Shown piece by piece: positions 13,580 through 25,121 of a DNA stretch of 64,000 nt. The stretch's first letter is position 1, and the number at the start of each line of letters is the position of its first letter. Below the pieces are notes generated by a model. That model saw only the letters and a program-made list of their open reading frames with translations, did no database searches and was not told the origin of the DNA. Made by a program: the position numbers and the translations under genes. This stretch comes from Cunninghamia lanceolata (lineage: Eukaryota; Streptophyta; Pinopsida; Cupressales; Cupressaceae): contig BSBN01000888.1 in NCBI GenBank assembly GCA_027924645.1, forward strand, positions 14,019,001 to 14,083,000, given 5' to 3'.

Positions 13580-13954
13580 ATCTAATGGTGCTTTTTTAAT
13601 TCCCAACCCCATCTCAAAGACAACCTAAAGAATAGCCATTTCTAATGATTAATTACCTTGAGGAATTGGCCAATGAATGGGAGCCAAATCAATGATAATC
13701 CCCTGCACTTTTGGCTCTGCCAATCAAAGGCAGAAGTACCTACACAATACTATAAAAGCTCTCCATCAACATATAAATACAGTACTATTTTAGATAGATT
13801 AACTCTCTCTTTTAAGTCAAGCATATGTTAGTTTCAATACAATTTGGCAAATTCCATGACAACTATAGTACAAGTCTAGAGACCTCAAATACTTGAAACT
13901 AGAAAGTACATCAAATGTAATAGATGTTTATACTTAACTTTGAAGATTTGGTTC
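13580..13954 (-). repeat. Presumed end of the 5' LTR of element D, split by element C
   Basis: Placed by position only, between the D primer site and the C target-site duplication. The other part of this LTR should resume at 35542. No second copy of the LTR is present in the window, so its far end cannot be fixed. Confidence 0.4.
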
Positions 13955-13959
13955 AGTTC
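13955..13959. repeat. Target-site duplication AGTTC, left copy (element C)
   Basis: AGTTC directly precedes the left LTR of C and recurs at 35537-35541 directly after its right LTR. A perfect 5-bp duplication is expected for gypsy integration. Confidence 0.88.
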
Positions 13960-15195
13960 TGTAAAGGGTGGAATTTGGATAGTTGATTTTTGGTAGTTTT
14001 GGTGTATATCATCCTTTCACCCTTACATTCAAGGACCTAGGGTCGAGTTTCAATGTACTATCATACCCTAGGTAACTATTGAGATGTAGGAAAACTTGGA
14101 TTTTTATGATTAGATTGACAATTTCCTTCTCTTATGCTCAATTGTACCTTAAAACCCTAATTATGTAAGTACGACAGTAAATGGATGAATTATGGAAAAT
14201 GTTTCTGTAGAAAGATGTAAGATAACAAAAAATTGTGCACCTATTTTTGGGGTTCTGAGGTGGAAAAGTTAGGGACTAAAGAGCAGGCGCCCAAGTCTAG
14301 TGCCCTACTTTTGTCGAGATCCAAAAACTCAGTCTGCAACCTATATTTGTTGTATCAAAGATTTTCCCATTGTGAAACTTTGAGGACTAATGAGCTGGTG
14401 CCCAAGTCCAGGGAGCTATTTCTTTCACTGATCTATAATCTTCACACTCTGTTGTACCCTCCTACAACTTCACTTTGTCTACAACTCTAACTTGTAACTT
14501 GCAATCATGAAAACTTTGGGAGGGGGTTGTGGTGTTTAGAGGCTTGCGTTAGTCAAGCCCCGTAGAGACATTCAAGCCTTCCGAGAACCATTGTCAGATA
14601 GAGAGTCCGTGCCTCAGGAGGTAGAGAAAAAAACCAAATGATAAATTCTCAATAATCACAATAGATTTCACCTTGTAGTGAAGATCTCAATGGAGAAAGA
14701 AGCTTTTTATTCCATGAGGAGATGCATGCTCAAATCTGCAAATGCAAACACATAGACAACTTAAATCTTCTCTTGCAACACAATGAAAGCCTTGAATCAC
14801 CTTTAGGATGCATAAAGTTCACCATAATAATCTAGTTTACAAATGAATACCTAAACATGCTTTTATATGCAACTACAAACACTCCCACCAAGAATTTCGT
14901 AATTCAAACTTATCGTGTCAGCATAGGACCCAAATAATGGTCACAAGCCGACACCCAAAAATTGGGACTGCCTTAAAATAGGGTAGGACTAGGGTGTAGG
15001 TGTCCAAGTCCTCCCCCCTATTTTAGGCAGGGTTTATCTCAAGTGGTCACCTTAGGTCCTATTCACCAAGACACTTAGGGGTTTTCTCATCGAGATGTTG
15101 AAATATGATGTAATATGTCCTAAATGCACACTAAAGGCCCGAGAGCTAAAACTTATGAGAGAAAAGCCCCCAAGGGGACATTTTTTGATGTTATA
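13960..15195 (-). repeat. Element C 3' LTR (left copy)
   Basis: A direct repeat of 34297-35536, recognisable from shared blocks such as GTAAAGGGTGGAATTT at the start and CCCAAGGGGACATTTT near the end. It contains small unrelated reading frames that are not conserved as genes. Confidence 0.9.
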
Positions 15196-15209
15196 TTTAG
15201 CCCCCACTT
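15196..15209 (-). other. Polypurine tract of element C
   Basis: The minus strand reads AAGTGGGGGCTAAA directly before the LTR start. It is G-rich and correctly placed for plus-strand priming. Confidence 0.65.
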
Positions 15210-16064
15210 TAATGTATGTATAAACGCAAGGCCAATAGATGCATTAAAGTATGGTCAACAAACACAGCAAACACACCAAGCACGGAAAAGACACGCCAGA
15301 CATATTGAAGTCAATGGCAGGCACACAAAACACAGAGAATATAGTAAATGCATAGAAGACACATTAATGCATGGGAGACATGAATGATTTCTTTTCTTTT
15401 CTTTTTCTCATATATATGAAATGTAGATGCAAATACAAGAAAGTAAGCAAACCTCCCATAATACAAGATGCACTCATTATGGAGATCTTTAAACTATATA
15501 TGGCACAACATACATGCAAGACATGTAAAACCTCCCAAAATCAGGATGTACTCACTGCACAGGTCTTTAGACTGCATATGGGGCAACAAACATGCCAAAC
15601 AAAGAAAGCACGCCAAACACACACTTTGAAGACACAGAGAAAACATGGCATACAAGCGATGGAGTGTCCCTATTTCTAGGTTCAACACCATCTCAAGCAC
15701 ATTATAGGCACACACTAATGATTGGGCTTCACCATAGCAATTGCCAAAGACACACTTAAGGGTTGAGTAAGTAACAGAAGTGCTCCTCGCCTCTACAGAG
15801 GACTTTTGAAAATGATAGGATGATGTAATCTATTTTGAGAAATACACCATCCCCACCTCCATAGAGGGCTTAAAATAAAAAGGATATACACGATATCCCA
15901 CCTCCATAGAGGGCTTAAATGATTGATTGAGTGATTGATTGATTGCAAACTCAGAGTGCAAGATGTACTCATAGCCCAAGTCTTTAAACTGCACTTGAGG
16001 ACAAGCACATTGCTAACATCTATAACAAACAACTTACCTTATATACCCCCACCTTAAGGTGGTT
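15210..16064 (-). other. Element C internal 3' region, non-coding, with degenerate repeats
   Basis: No coding region. It carries diverged repeats of roughly 80-100 bp around a block like AAGATGCACTCAT...TCTTTAAACT at about 15453-15531, 15532-15602 and 15950-16010. It also holds two copies of CCACCTCCATAGAGGGCTTA near 15850 and 15900, and a short GATT tract at about 15922-15945. Confidence 0.5.
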
Positions 16065-16069
16065 GATAT
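16065..16069. repeat. Target-site duplication GATAT, left copy (element B)
   Basis: GATAT directly precedes the left LTR of B and recurs at 29934-29938 after its right LTR. This proves that 16070-29933 is one insertion. Confidence 0.92.
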
Positions 16070-17209
16070 TGTTAGTGCCCGAATTGGTAGTGGGTTTGCC
16101 ATTTCCAATGCACAGGTAGATTCAGCCAACAAATACAGGAGGTTGCGTGAGCTACCTCCCCTTCACTTCTGGTTCTACCACACCATGGGGGGTATCCCTA
16201 TAGCTAAAGATGTAACCCTGACTCGCCTAATGACGGAAAGATTTAGCTTTACAATAACAGGCAGAATACTCTCATGTATAGACCAAGATTTACATGATAA
16301 ATCTCTAGTTTGGCAATGTTCTTGGATGTATCTAATTGGTTGAGGATGAGAGTATGCAAGGGTCCTATTTCTACTCCTACAACTAACAGGTTGGAAATTT
16401 GAAAGGATTTGTATTGATGTTTTGGGTGCAAGACAAGGGGTTTTGGATCATAACTACTACACAAGAAGCAGACTGGTGCCTATCCAAGGCAAGGAGTCAA
16501 CTAGACATATACAAGAGAGTGGCTTGCAACTGGCATTCAAGTTTCAAGGGGTTAGAACTAGTATTTGCCTTACAAACACCACCCAAGACTGAGTATTTAG
16601 CTGCCTCTACTTACAAACATCCCTATTGACATACATTCTTCTCCATACTTAACCTAAAACAATTTAATACACTCATTGAATGCAAGTCAGAGATCAAGCA
16701 TGCAATATAGCAAGTCTGTATTCTAGAATCTGAGAAACCCTTAGCAACTAGATTCAAAAGAATCTATGCATACAACAAATGGAGATAGACAACTAAACAC
16801 ATGCATTAAAGCATTTCTCATATAAAAACAACAATGAAACTGAACATGTGTGCAAAATACATTCATATTGCAACTCATAAACTCCAAAAAGAGATAGAAT
16901 AGCCAAGAATAGCTCTGTGTTTCATTATTTTCCCCCTAAAATGCCCAAGTCTTCAACCACCTCAAATGAGTAACACAGTTTACATTTTATAGTAAGACTG
17001 TGTACTCAGCAATAATTTCATAGCATTTCAAATTTTTTGCCAGATACAATGCACCAAGAATGGCACCCAAAATATTGAATGAACCAGGCAAAAGGAGAGG
17101 CGAGGAGTAGTTGGACTCGAGCCCTGTGCCGTCGATTGATGATTCTCCATTAAATTTAGGTGGTTGGCCAGTCAATCATCGGCCCATGCCTCTCCATTTC
17201 GCTAGTAAT
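16070..17209 (-). repeat. Element B 3' LTR, first part
   Basis: Aligns with 27383-28522 of the other LTR. It is interrupted at 17209 by copia A; homology resumes at 23542. The uninterrupted target, GTAAT, is visible in the right LTR at 28518-28522. Confidence 0.9.
17205..17209. repeat. Target-site duplication GTAAT, left copy (copia A)
   Basis: GTAAT directly precedes the copia LTR and recurs at 23537-23541. The empty site in the other LTR of B carries a single GTAAT. Confidence 0.95.
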
Positions 17210-18260
17210 TGAAAGAAAGCTAGGTGCACGGAAACACTTCCTACACTAATCTAATGAGGAGAGGGCTATGCAAATTCAAAACTATCCTAACTATTACAAC
17301 AATGTTAAAGCATTAACATGAGATATTGCAGCAAAACACAAGAGCCAGAAAGAAGATAGAAGAAGAGAGACAAAGATTTATAGTGGGGAAAACCCTTATC
17401 AGGTGGAAAACCCCACACTCAGAAACCTGCACAATGTATTAACAAATCTGAAAGAATGTTTACAATACACTTGTAATGCAAGCTTCAATGGTTTTCGACA
17501 CTCATGTCTAGAGTCAATCCAACAACATAACAGTACCTATAAACCTATGATACAAACTCCATCTCCAAACACCTATATATAGAGAAGTAGTACAATGGAG
17601 GTAGCTTCTAGAGCAAGTCACACAAGGAATTCGTCCAAATCCATGTGGCCCAATTTCTAAGGCCATAAAACATGTGTATGACACTTGTAAGTGATTCTCT
17701 TTCATCTCTTACAACCCCCCAACTTGGGTACCTCAAATTTACCCAATTAAGGTATGACAGATGCTCGTATAATGTCATAAAATCTGTCATATATGACAAC
17801 TCTTACAGCTGTAAGAGAATCTGTCATAACTGTCTATTAATAGCAAATTCTCTTATAGCCTTGTCATAGTCAAACTTGGGTGCATACTTCCCCATGCAAG
17901 ATGCTTTCAAACACTTGTCTTGACCTGTCATATAATCTTCCATTTCTGGCCCTTACATGTCATAGATTCTGTCATAGGAATCTATCATAACTCTTACGTG
18001 TCATAAACCTCTTACAACACCTGAAAGATGCCGACACATGGAAAAACTCTTCTACCACAAGGTAGAATGCCTATCTCCTCATATGAGGACAAAAAATACG
18101 TGTGGTCACCTTCCATGTAGGATGACACATCACCATGCCAACTCCCACAAAGTGACGAAATAGGATTTGCATCCAAATTACAATAATAGGCAAAAAATAA
18201 ATACAATTAAATAATAAATGCTAGAAACTTGCAAAGGTTGAGACACCTTAATTCCCAACA
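17210..18260 (-). repeat. Copia A 3' LTR
   Basis: Direct repeat of 22483-23536. It carries a TATA-like CTATATATAG at about 17573-17582 and the same TGTCATA-rich motif cluster at about 17755-18005 as the other LTR. Confidence 0.95.
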
Positions 18261-18271
18261 TTCTCCCACTT
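18261..18271 (-). other. Polypurine tract of copia A
   Basis: The minus strand reads AAGTGGGAGAA immediately before the LTR start TGTTGGGAATT. Confidence 0.8.
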
Positions 18272-18309
18272 GTCAAACACCTTTCAAGAGCCAATGGAAA
18301 TAACAAGGT

Positions 18310-21300
18310 TTAACTGCTATAGACCAAGAGGCCCATAGACTCCAAACACCATCTGAACTTCTCTGTGCTCACTGGTTTCATCAATACATCTGCAACATTC
18401 TTCAAAGTATCTACCTTCTCCAAATTTAGCTTTCCATCCTCAACCATGTCCCTCATGAAGTGAAACTAAACATCAATGTGCTTGGTTCTAGCATGGAAAG
18501 TTGGATTCTTTACAAGGCAAATTACACTCTAATTGTCACAACTAATCATGACCTGGCCTACATCAACACCAATATCAGAACACAATCTCTTAAGCCAAAT
18601 GGCTTCCTTACAAGCATGAGTTGCTACCATGTACTCAGCTTCTATCATGGACAAAGCAAGAACTGGTTGTCGCTTACTCATCCAACTAATAGCACCACCA
18701 AACAGTGTAAAAACATAAGCACTAGTGGATCTCCTGCTGTCAATGTCACCTGCCCAATTTGAATCCACAAATCCATGAATATCAACAAAATGCGGAGGTC
18801 CTGAAACATTACCATGATAACAAATGGAATACTTGGAAGTACCCCTCAGATATCTGAACACTCGCTTAACTGCATCCCAATGAACCCATCTAGGATTAGC
18901 CATAAATTGACTAAGGACTCCCACTACTTGGGCAATGTCTGGTCTTGTACAGACCATAGCATACATCAAACTACCAACAACACTAGCATAAGGTACTCTA
19001 CTCATGTCCTCCACCTCACTAGGAGATTTTGGACAATCCTCAACAGACAACTTTGTCCCCAAGGAAACGGGAACACACAATGGTCTACAATCTCCCATGC
19101 TGAATCTGCCCAACACGATCTTAACATACTTACTCTGACTTAACCAAAGTTTTTTGTTGGCTCTATCTCTTTTGATTTCCATTCCTAGAATGTACTTGGC
19201 TGCCCCTAAATCTTTCATTTCAAACTGAGCTGACAACTAAGATTTAAAATTAGAAATCATATTCTTACCCTTCCCAATGAACAACATATCATCAACATAC
19301 AGTGCAACAATGAGAATACGATCACCATCAAACTTATAATAAACACAGTGATCTGATTTCGATCTCACAAATCCAATTGACAACACAAAGGCATCAAACT
19401 TGATGTACCATCTCCTAGGGGATTGCTTCAAACCATACAGATACTTCTTAAGTTTGAAAACTAAATTTTCTTTACCTTTTACCATTTAATGCTCTGGCTG
19501 TGACATGTAGATTTCCTCCTCCAAGTCACCGTGAAGGAAAGCTGTCTTCACATCCATCTATTCTACCTCCAAGTCATAAGCTGCTACGAGTGACAATAGG
19601 AATTGAATGGATGTCATCTTTGCAATGGGAGAGAAGATATCACCATAATCTATACCCTCCACTTGTGAATACCCCTTCGCAACCAATCCGGCCTTATACT
19701 TCTCAACACTACCATCTACACCAATCTTCTTCTTGAACACCCATTTGCATCCAACAGGTTTTCGTCTAGGAGGCAAAGGCACCAAGTCCCAAGTTTGATT
19801 CTTTTCCAAAGAAGCCATTTCTTCCTCCATGGCCTCCTTCTAAGAACCTACATCCTTCATATCCAAAGCCCCTGATACAGTTCTAGGTTCATCACTATTA
19901 GTGATTAAAGCACAAGCACAACTAGAATCAAGCAATGTAAAACCAAACTTTTCAGGTTGCTTCCTTATCTGTGTAGACCTCCTCAAGAGCTGAGGTTGAG
20001 GTTTAGCTTCTTCTTCTTCTAAGCTTTCAGATCTACTAGAGCTCTCCTCATCATCAATTCCAACATTGTCTTTTTGTTCAGTCTTCTCAGGGGTGAGAGG
20101 AAACTGAACAACATCCTCTTTCTTTTCTTTTTCTCTTAGCTACAAAATAGTGGAAGAAGGTGTAAGCTCTCTGAAGATGACACTTCTACTGTACAACACT
20201 TTTTCAACCACGGGATCCCAAAGCACGTATCCTTTCACACCAACACTATAGCCGATGAAGATACACTTAACAGCTTTGTTCTCTGACTTTGACTGCTTCT
20301 CCCTAGGCACATGTGCATATGCCTCACAACCAAAAACATGAAGATGCCTTACTGAAGGCTTTCTACCAAACCACACCTCCATGGGTGTCTTTCCAACAAG
20401 AGCCGATGTAGGAGATCTGTTTATGAGATAGCAAGCAGTGGCTACAGCTTCAGCCCAAAACTTTTGTTCTAGACCAGCTCCACTAAGCATACTCCTAGCC
20501 TTCTCCATCAATGTCCTATTTATCCACTCTACAACTCCATTTTGCTGCAGTGTGTATGGAGTTGTCTTATGTCTTTCAATCCTAAGTTCCTTGCAATACT
20601 TATCAAATTTTGTAGAATAGAACTCACCACCATTGTCAGTTCTCAAACATTTAATCTTTTTACCAGTCTGATTTTCAGCAAAGGCTTTAAACTCCTTAAA
20701 CTTGTTATAGACTTTAGATTTGCTTATGAGAAAATAAATCCATGTCCTTCTACTGTAATCATCTATAAAAGATACAAAGTATATAGATTTTGATAATGAA
20801 GGAACATTAACAGGACCAAATAGATCAGAATGAATGAGGTCCAACACACTAGAAGACTTATGAGAACTCGAGTAAAACTGAACACGGTTTTGTTTTCCAT
20901 AAATGTAATGTTCGTAAAAGTTGAACTCAAGATTACAATCATCTAATCCCTCAATGAAGTTCTTATTTTTCACGGTATGCAGACCCTTCTCACCAATGTG
21001 GCCAAATCTCTTATGCCATAACATTGTCTTTTTTGTAGGAAGTTTAACTTGCAATGCACGATTACAACCATCAGGACTAGAAACAACAGATTTCTTCATT
21101 GATCATTTAGATGGTGGGGATGAAGTGACTGCTACCCTCTTCCTTGAGTCAGAAGAACTATTGCATTGTGCAATACATGCTTCCAGCTGAAACAGAGTAC
21201 CTCTCTGAGTACCCTTAGCAAGTACCATAGATCCTCTAGTCATCTTGCATCCTTCTTTCGAAAAGACAACCTACACACCTGCATCATTCAAACTACTTAC

Positions 21301-22365
21301 AGAAAGTAGGTTCCGTGCTAAGCCTGGGATGTGCATAACCCCAGAGATCCCCTTCACTCGACCATCAGGGAATTAGATAGAGACTCTTCCATGACCAATG
21401 ATCTTCAGATGAGAGTCGTCACCCATATACACCATTCCACCATCAAACTCCTCATACTTAGTGAACCAGTCTCAATGCGAGGTCATGTGGAATGATGCAC
21501 TAGAGTCGATTATCCACACATCATCAGATGCATGGGTTGCCAGGGCTGCAATGAAGGCATCACCGTCATCTTGTGATTTGTCAGAATCTAAATAAGGAGC
21601 TTTCTTCTTTTTCTTCTTCTCCTCTTTGCATTCCTTTCAGAAATGCCTGGTCTTTCCATAGTTCCAACAAAGAGCCTTGGACATTCCAAGAGATTTAGAT
21701 CTCCCACGGGATTTGGATCTACCATTTTCATCTTTCTTGTCCTTCTTCTTCCCTTTCTCCTTGGATCTTCCATAAACTGCAACAGCTTCTTTGGCTACCT
21801 CAGAAGACTTTCTCCGCATCTCTTCAGATAATAGCAAAGAAACCACCTCTTCCATTTTGAATGTGGATGTGGTGCTTCCAATTGCCATGACAAGATGATC
21901 CCATGAGTCCGGTAGAGAACAAAGCAGGGCCATACATCGATCCTCCTCCTCCATCTTTACACCAATAAATGTCAATTGTGCAACTAGCATGTTAAAGGCA
22001 TTCATATGTTTAGCCACGGTTCCTCCATCCTCCATTCGAAGAGAATACAACTTCTTTCTCAAGAAAAGTTTATTGACAAGGGATTTGGCTTGATACACAT
22101 CTCCCAACTTTTTCCAAAGGAGTTTTGTAGTGGTCTCTTCATGGACATTTAACAACATAGAATTGGCAAGACTAAGTCTTATGAGACCCTTAGCCTTCCG
22201 ATCCTTTTGATCCTAGTCATCTTGTGGCATTGCAGCTGGTTTAGTTCTGTTCACACTATCCCAAAGGTCTCAGTCAACTAACAAGTCTTCCATCTTGAGC
22301 TTCCACAGATCGAAATTACTGCCATTGAACTTCTCTACTTCAAACCTTCCTGATGTGCCTGCCAT
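18310..22365 (-). pseudogene. Copia gag-pol polyprotein, decayed
   Basis: The frame runs from ATG 22365 (MAGTSGRFEVEKFNGSN) to TAA at 18310, about 1,350 codons, with about a dozen stops. Gag occupies about 21600-22365, with a zinc knuckle near 21640-21675 in which CxxC has become CWNY. The protease active site at 21496-21507 reads DSSA instead of DSGA. Integrase spans about 20140-21100; its HHCC finger has both cysteines changed to tyrosine (YEHYIYGKQ), while the catalytic D-D-E regions (HSDLFGP, TDNGGEF, NGVVEWINR) survive. Reverse transcriptase spans about 19237-19830 and has YVDDML. RNase H is within 18529-19236 (FVDSNWAGD, EAEYM). Stops are mostly TAG or TGA at former Gln or Trp codons. 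The product would have copied the element's RNA and integrated it. Confidence 0.93.
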
Positions 22366-22467
22366 CTCCTTGCTGCAATAAGATACAGAATGCTTTGCAT
22401 AGACTCCCACTCAACCTAAGATTAGCTCAGAAAACCCCTACCCAACAACTAGGACCAAAGGTGATCA

Positions 22468-22480
22468 AGCTCTGATACCA
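22468..22480 (-). other. Primer binding site of copia A, initiator tRNA-Met
   Basis: The minus strand reads TGGTATCAGAGCT, two bases from the LTR end at 22483. Confidence 0.92.
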
Positions 22481-22849
22481 ACTGAAAGGAAGCTAGGTGT
22501 GCAGAAAATGCTTCCTACACTAATCTAATGAGGAGAGGGCTATGCAAATTCAAAACTATCCTAACTATTACAGCAATGTTAAAGCATTAACATGAGATAT
22601 TGTAGCAAAACACAAGAGCTAGAAAGAAGATAGAAGAAGAGAGACAAAGATTTACGGTGGGGAAAACCCTTATCGGGTGAAAAACCCCACACTCAGAAAC
22701 CTGCACAATGTATTAACAAATCTGAAAGAATGTTTACAATACACTTGTAATGCAAGCTTCAATGGTCTTCGACACTCATGTCTAGAGTCAATCCAGTAGC
22801 ATAATAGTACTTGTAAACCTATGATACAAACTCCATCTCCAAACACCTG

Positions 22850-22857
22850 TATATATA
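22850..22857 (-). promoter_or_regulatory. TATA box of copia A 5' LTR
   Basis: TATATATA is kept in both LTRs (17574-17581 in the other copy). It lies about 680 bp from the LTR start, with the repeated-motif block 170-440 bp upstream of it in element direction. Transcription would run leftward. Confidence 0.55.
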
Positions 22858-23024
22858 GAGAAGTAGTACAATGGAGGTAGCTTCTAGAGCAAGTCACACA
22901 AGGAATTCGTCCAAATCCATGTGGCCCAATTTCTAAGGCCATAAAACATGCGTATGACACTTGTAAGTGATTCTCTTTCATCCCTTACAACCCCCCAACT
23001 TGGGTACCTCAAATTTACCCAATT

Positions 23025-23285
23025 AAGGTATGACAGATGCTCTTACAATGTCACAAAATCTGTCATATATGACAACTCTTACAGCTGTAAGAGAATCTGT
23101 CATAACTGTCTATTAATAGCAGATTCTCTTATAGCCTTGTCATAGTCAAACTTGGGTGCATACTTCCCCATGCAAGATGCTTTCGAACACTTGTCTTGAC
23201 CTGTCATATTATCTTCCATTTCTGGCCCTTACATGTCATAGATTCTGTCATAGGAATCTGTCATAACTCTTACGCGTCATAAACC
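23025..23285 (-). promoter_or_regulatory. Array of TGTCATA and CTTACA motifs in the copia U3
   Basis: Within about 260 bp there are repeated TCTGTCATA or TGTCATA words and repeated CTCTTACA words. It includes two perfect palindromes, TGTCATATATGACA and TCTTACAGCTGTAAGA. The cluster is present in both LTRs. By analogy with the short repeated boxes in U3 of tobacco copia elements such as Tnt1 and Tto1, it may be an enhancer; that role is inferred. Confidence 0.5.
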
Positions 23286-23536
23286 TCTTACAACACCCAA
23301 AAGATGCCAACACATGGCAAAACTCTTCTACCACAAGGTAGAACGCCTATCTCCTCATAAGAAGACAAAAAATACCTGTGGTCACCTTCCATGTAAGATG
23401 ACACATCACCGTGCCAACTCCCACAAAGTGACGAAATAGGATTTGCATCAAAATTACAATAATAGGCAAAAAATAAATACAATTACATAATAAATTCTAG
23501 AAACTTGCAAAGGTTGAGACACCTTAATTCCCAACA

Positions 23537-23541
23537 GTAAT
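23537..23541. repeat. Target-site duplication GTAAT, right copy (copia A)
   Basis: GTAAT directly follows the copia LTR end CCCAACA, identical to 17205-17209. Confidence 0.95.
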
Positions 23542-24949
23542 GGCCTAGCTACCCGCAGCTCACTGGTTCGCATACCCCTGAAGCTCCTTCCCGTTCAAAA
23601 CACAACTGTAGACATACAAAACCCCCTGCGCCAGAAAATTTGAAAGGTGGCCATCGATTCCATCCTATCGCTAACATGTATGGCCACAATCATGCTTTGA
23701 AAAGTCATTGACCAGCGAGAACAAGCCACGCGGGCACATTTACAACTTTGTCTTTTCCAATCACAATATTCATTTTGCCTTTTCTGCCTCAATTGCCTTT
23801 TAAATATTTGTATATACAGAATGCATATACATGCAACTGTCTGGACATGTGGCAGCTTGTGATTTGTCTGCAGTCACTGTGCATTTTATCTCCATCGGCC
23901 ATCAGGGAAACCCCGGAGGCATCCGCTGATGTATAAGGTCTCAACGATATGCCAATGTATCTCCTTCGCTTTTGCATATCGCATTGTATAATGCACATAC
24001 AAGTCTAATATACATACAAGGCACAGACCTTAAATACTTATAGAGCAAATTGTAATCTCATTCAGGTCTGGCTTGCATCACCTTTTGCATCTTTCCATTT
24101 TTTATATTGCATACATACAATGTAATATACATGCGGCGGATTTCAAATTTTATGAAACAGATTGGGACAGTTTTCAAATCCGGGCCTTGTATCCCATCCC
24201 TTTGTATACCTACGGGCTCCACCCATTGTATATTGGCATATACAATGCATAATATACATGCAAGCTGTGGATGCCAGCACTGAATGTGCCACATTTGACT
24301 ATTAAATCAGGTCTGCCTTGTATATATTCCTTTGTATGTTCGCCTTGTATATCACATATACATTCTGCTTTGTATACGAGATATAAAGCCCTTTGTATGT
24401 GAGACAGACCCCACCAAATGTATCTCGTACTTTGTATGTCGCCGAATATACAAGACCACTTGTATCTTTGCAATGTACATTCCCAATGTATGTTAGACAT
24501 ACATTCACCTTTGCATCTGTCTCGATGTACATTGTGCTTTGCATATCCGTGGGCCCCACCCTTTGTATCTCCAACATTGTAGCAGAAGCATATACATCAA
24601 TCGTCAAATTAACCTTGAAATTTTTTGTCGATGCATCCTATCATGCTGATGACAAACCACCATCGGACAGACCACCACAGTCAGCCAGACATCCCACAAC
24701 TTGGCTGATAACCCAAGTTACACTGAACACCATGTGATCGGGAAGACAACAATCATCGTCGAGACCACACAACACTCTGTCAATAAGCACTAGTCTCACC
24801 AAAGACCATTGTGGATGCTCACTTATAACTCCATCAGCCTGTCGGTGAGAGCACAACATAGTTTTGCCAATAGACATAGACATTTTGAATTTTTTCATGG
24901 AGCCTGCGAATTCAAATGCTCAAATTCCAAACCTAGGTGGGCACCACCA
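23542..24949 (-). repeat. Element B 3' LTR, second part
   Basis: Resumes the alignment with the right LTR (28523-29933) immediately after the copia duplication. It ends GGGCACCACCA. Reading frames within it on both strands are not genes. Interval 23800-24600 contains the TTTGTAT/TACATA motif array described separately. Confidence 0.9.
24180..24580. promoter_or_regulatory. Dispersed CTTTGTAT / ATACATAC motif array in element B LTR
   Basis: Words of the type CTTTGTAT, CTTGTATAT, ATATACA and TGTACAT recur every 15-40 bp. The pattern is preserved in the other LTR at about 29160-29565. The role is unknown; possibilities are a promoter/enhancer block or an RNA structural region. Confidence 0.4.
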
Positions 24950-25121
24950 GTGGCTCTATCTGGGGATGCATGCCTCTTGCAAGCATGGCGAGAACTTCAG
25001 ATCCCTGAGATGCAGACCAGTCCCTTATTCATTCAGCACAGAGTCAAAGATGCACCAACTTGCACCACAAATCACATTATTTTTTTTTACTTGGTGGCCC
25101 AAGGGCACCAAAAAGGAAAAA

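Larger units (their letters stand above)
17210..23536 (-). mobile_element. Copia A: full-length Ty1/copia retrotransposon
   Basis: A 6.3-kb minus-strand element with LTRs at 17210-18260 and 22483-23536 (1,051 and 1,054 bp; TGAAAG...CCAACA on the plus strand). Perfect GTAAT duplications flank it. The primer site is at 22468-22480 and the polypurine tract at 18261-18271. The polyprotein runs gag, protease, integrase, reverse transcriptase, RNase H, the copia order. I count about 40 differences between the LTRs by eye, mostly transitions, so it is roughly 96% identical and the youngest of the nest. Stops and mutated zinc-finger and active-site residues show it is dead. Confidence 0.95.
22483..23536 (-). 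repeat. Copia A 5' LTR
   Basis: Promoter-bearing LTR of the minus-strand element. A TATA-like octamer (TATATATA, plus-strand 22850-22857) sits downstream, in element direction, of a motif-dense block at about 23025-23285. This is the arrangement expected of a U3 region. Confidence 0.95.

Noticed and set aside
13960..15180. Ending the C LTRs at GGGGACA (15180 and 35521)
   Set aside because: The flanks there do not match. Extending the alignment 15 bp to GATACA gives a perfect AGTTC duplication and a polypurine tract next to the LTR.
15124..15715. Open stretches of 70-100 codons on both strands downstream of the left C LTR
   Set aside because: They overlap on opposite strands in a region of degenerate 80-100 bp repeats and partly run into the LTR itself.
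22200..22300. Introns to explain interruptions in the copia polyprotein
   Set aside because: The frame resumes directly after single stop codons without loss of protein alignment, so these are point mutations.
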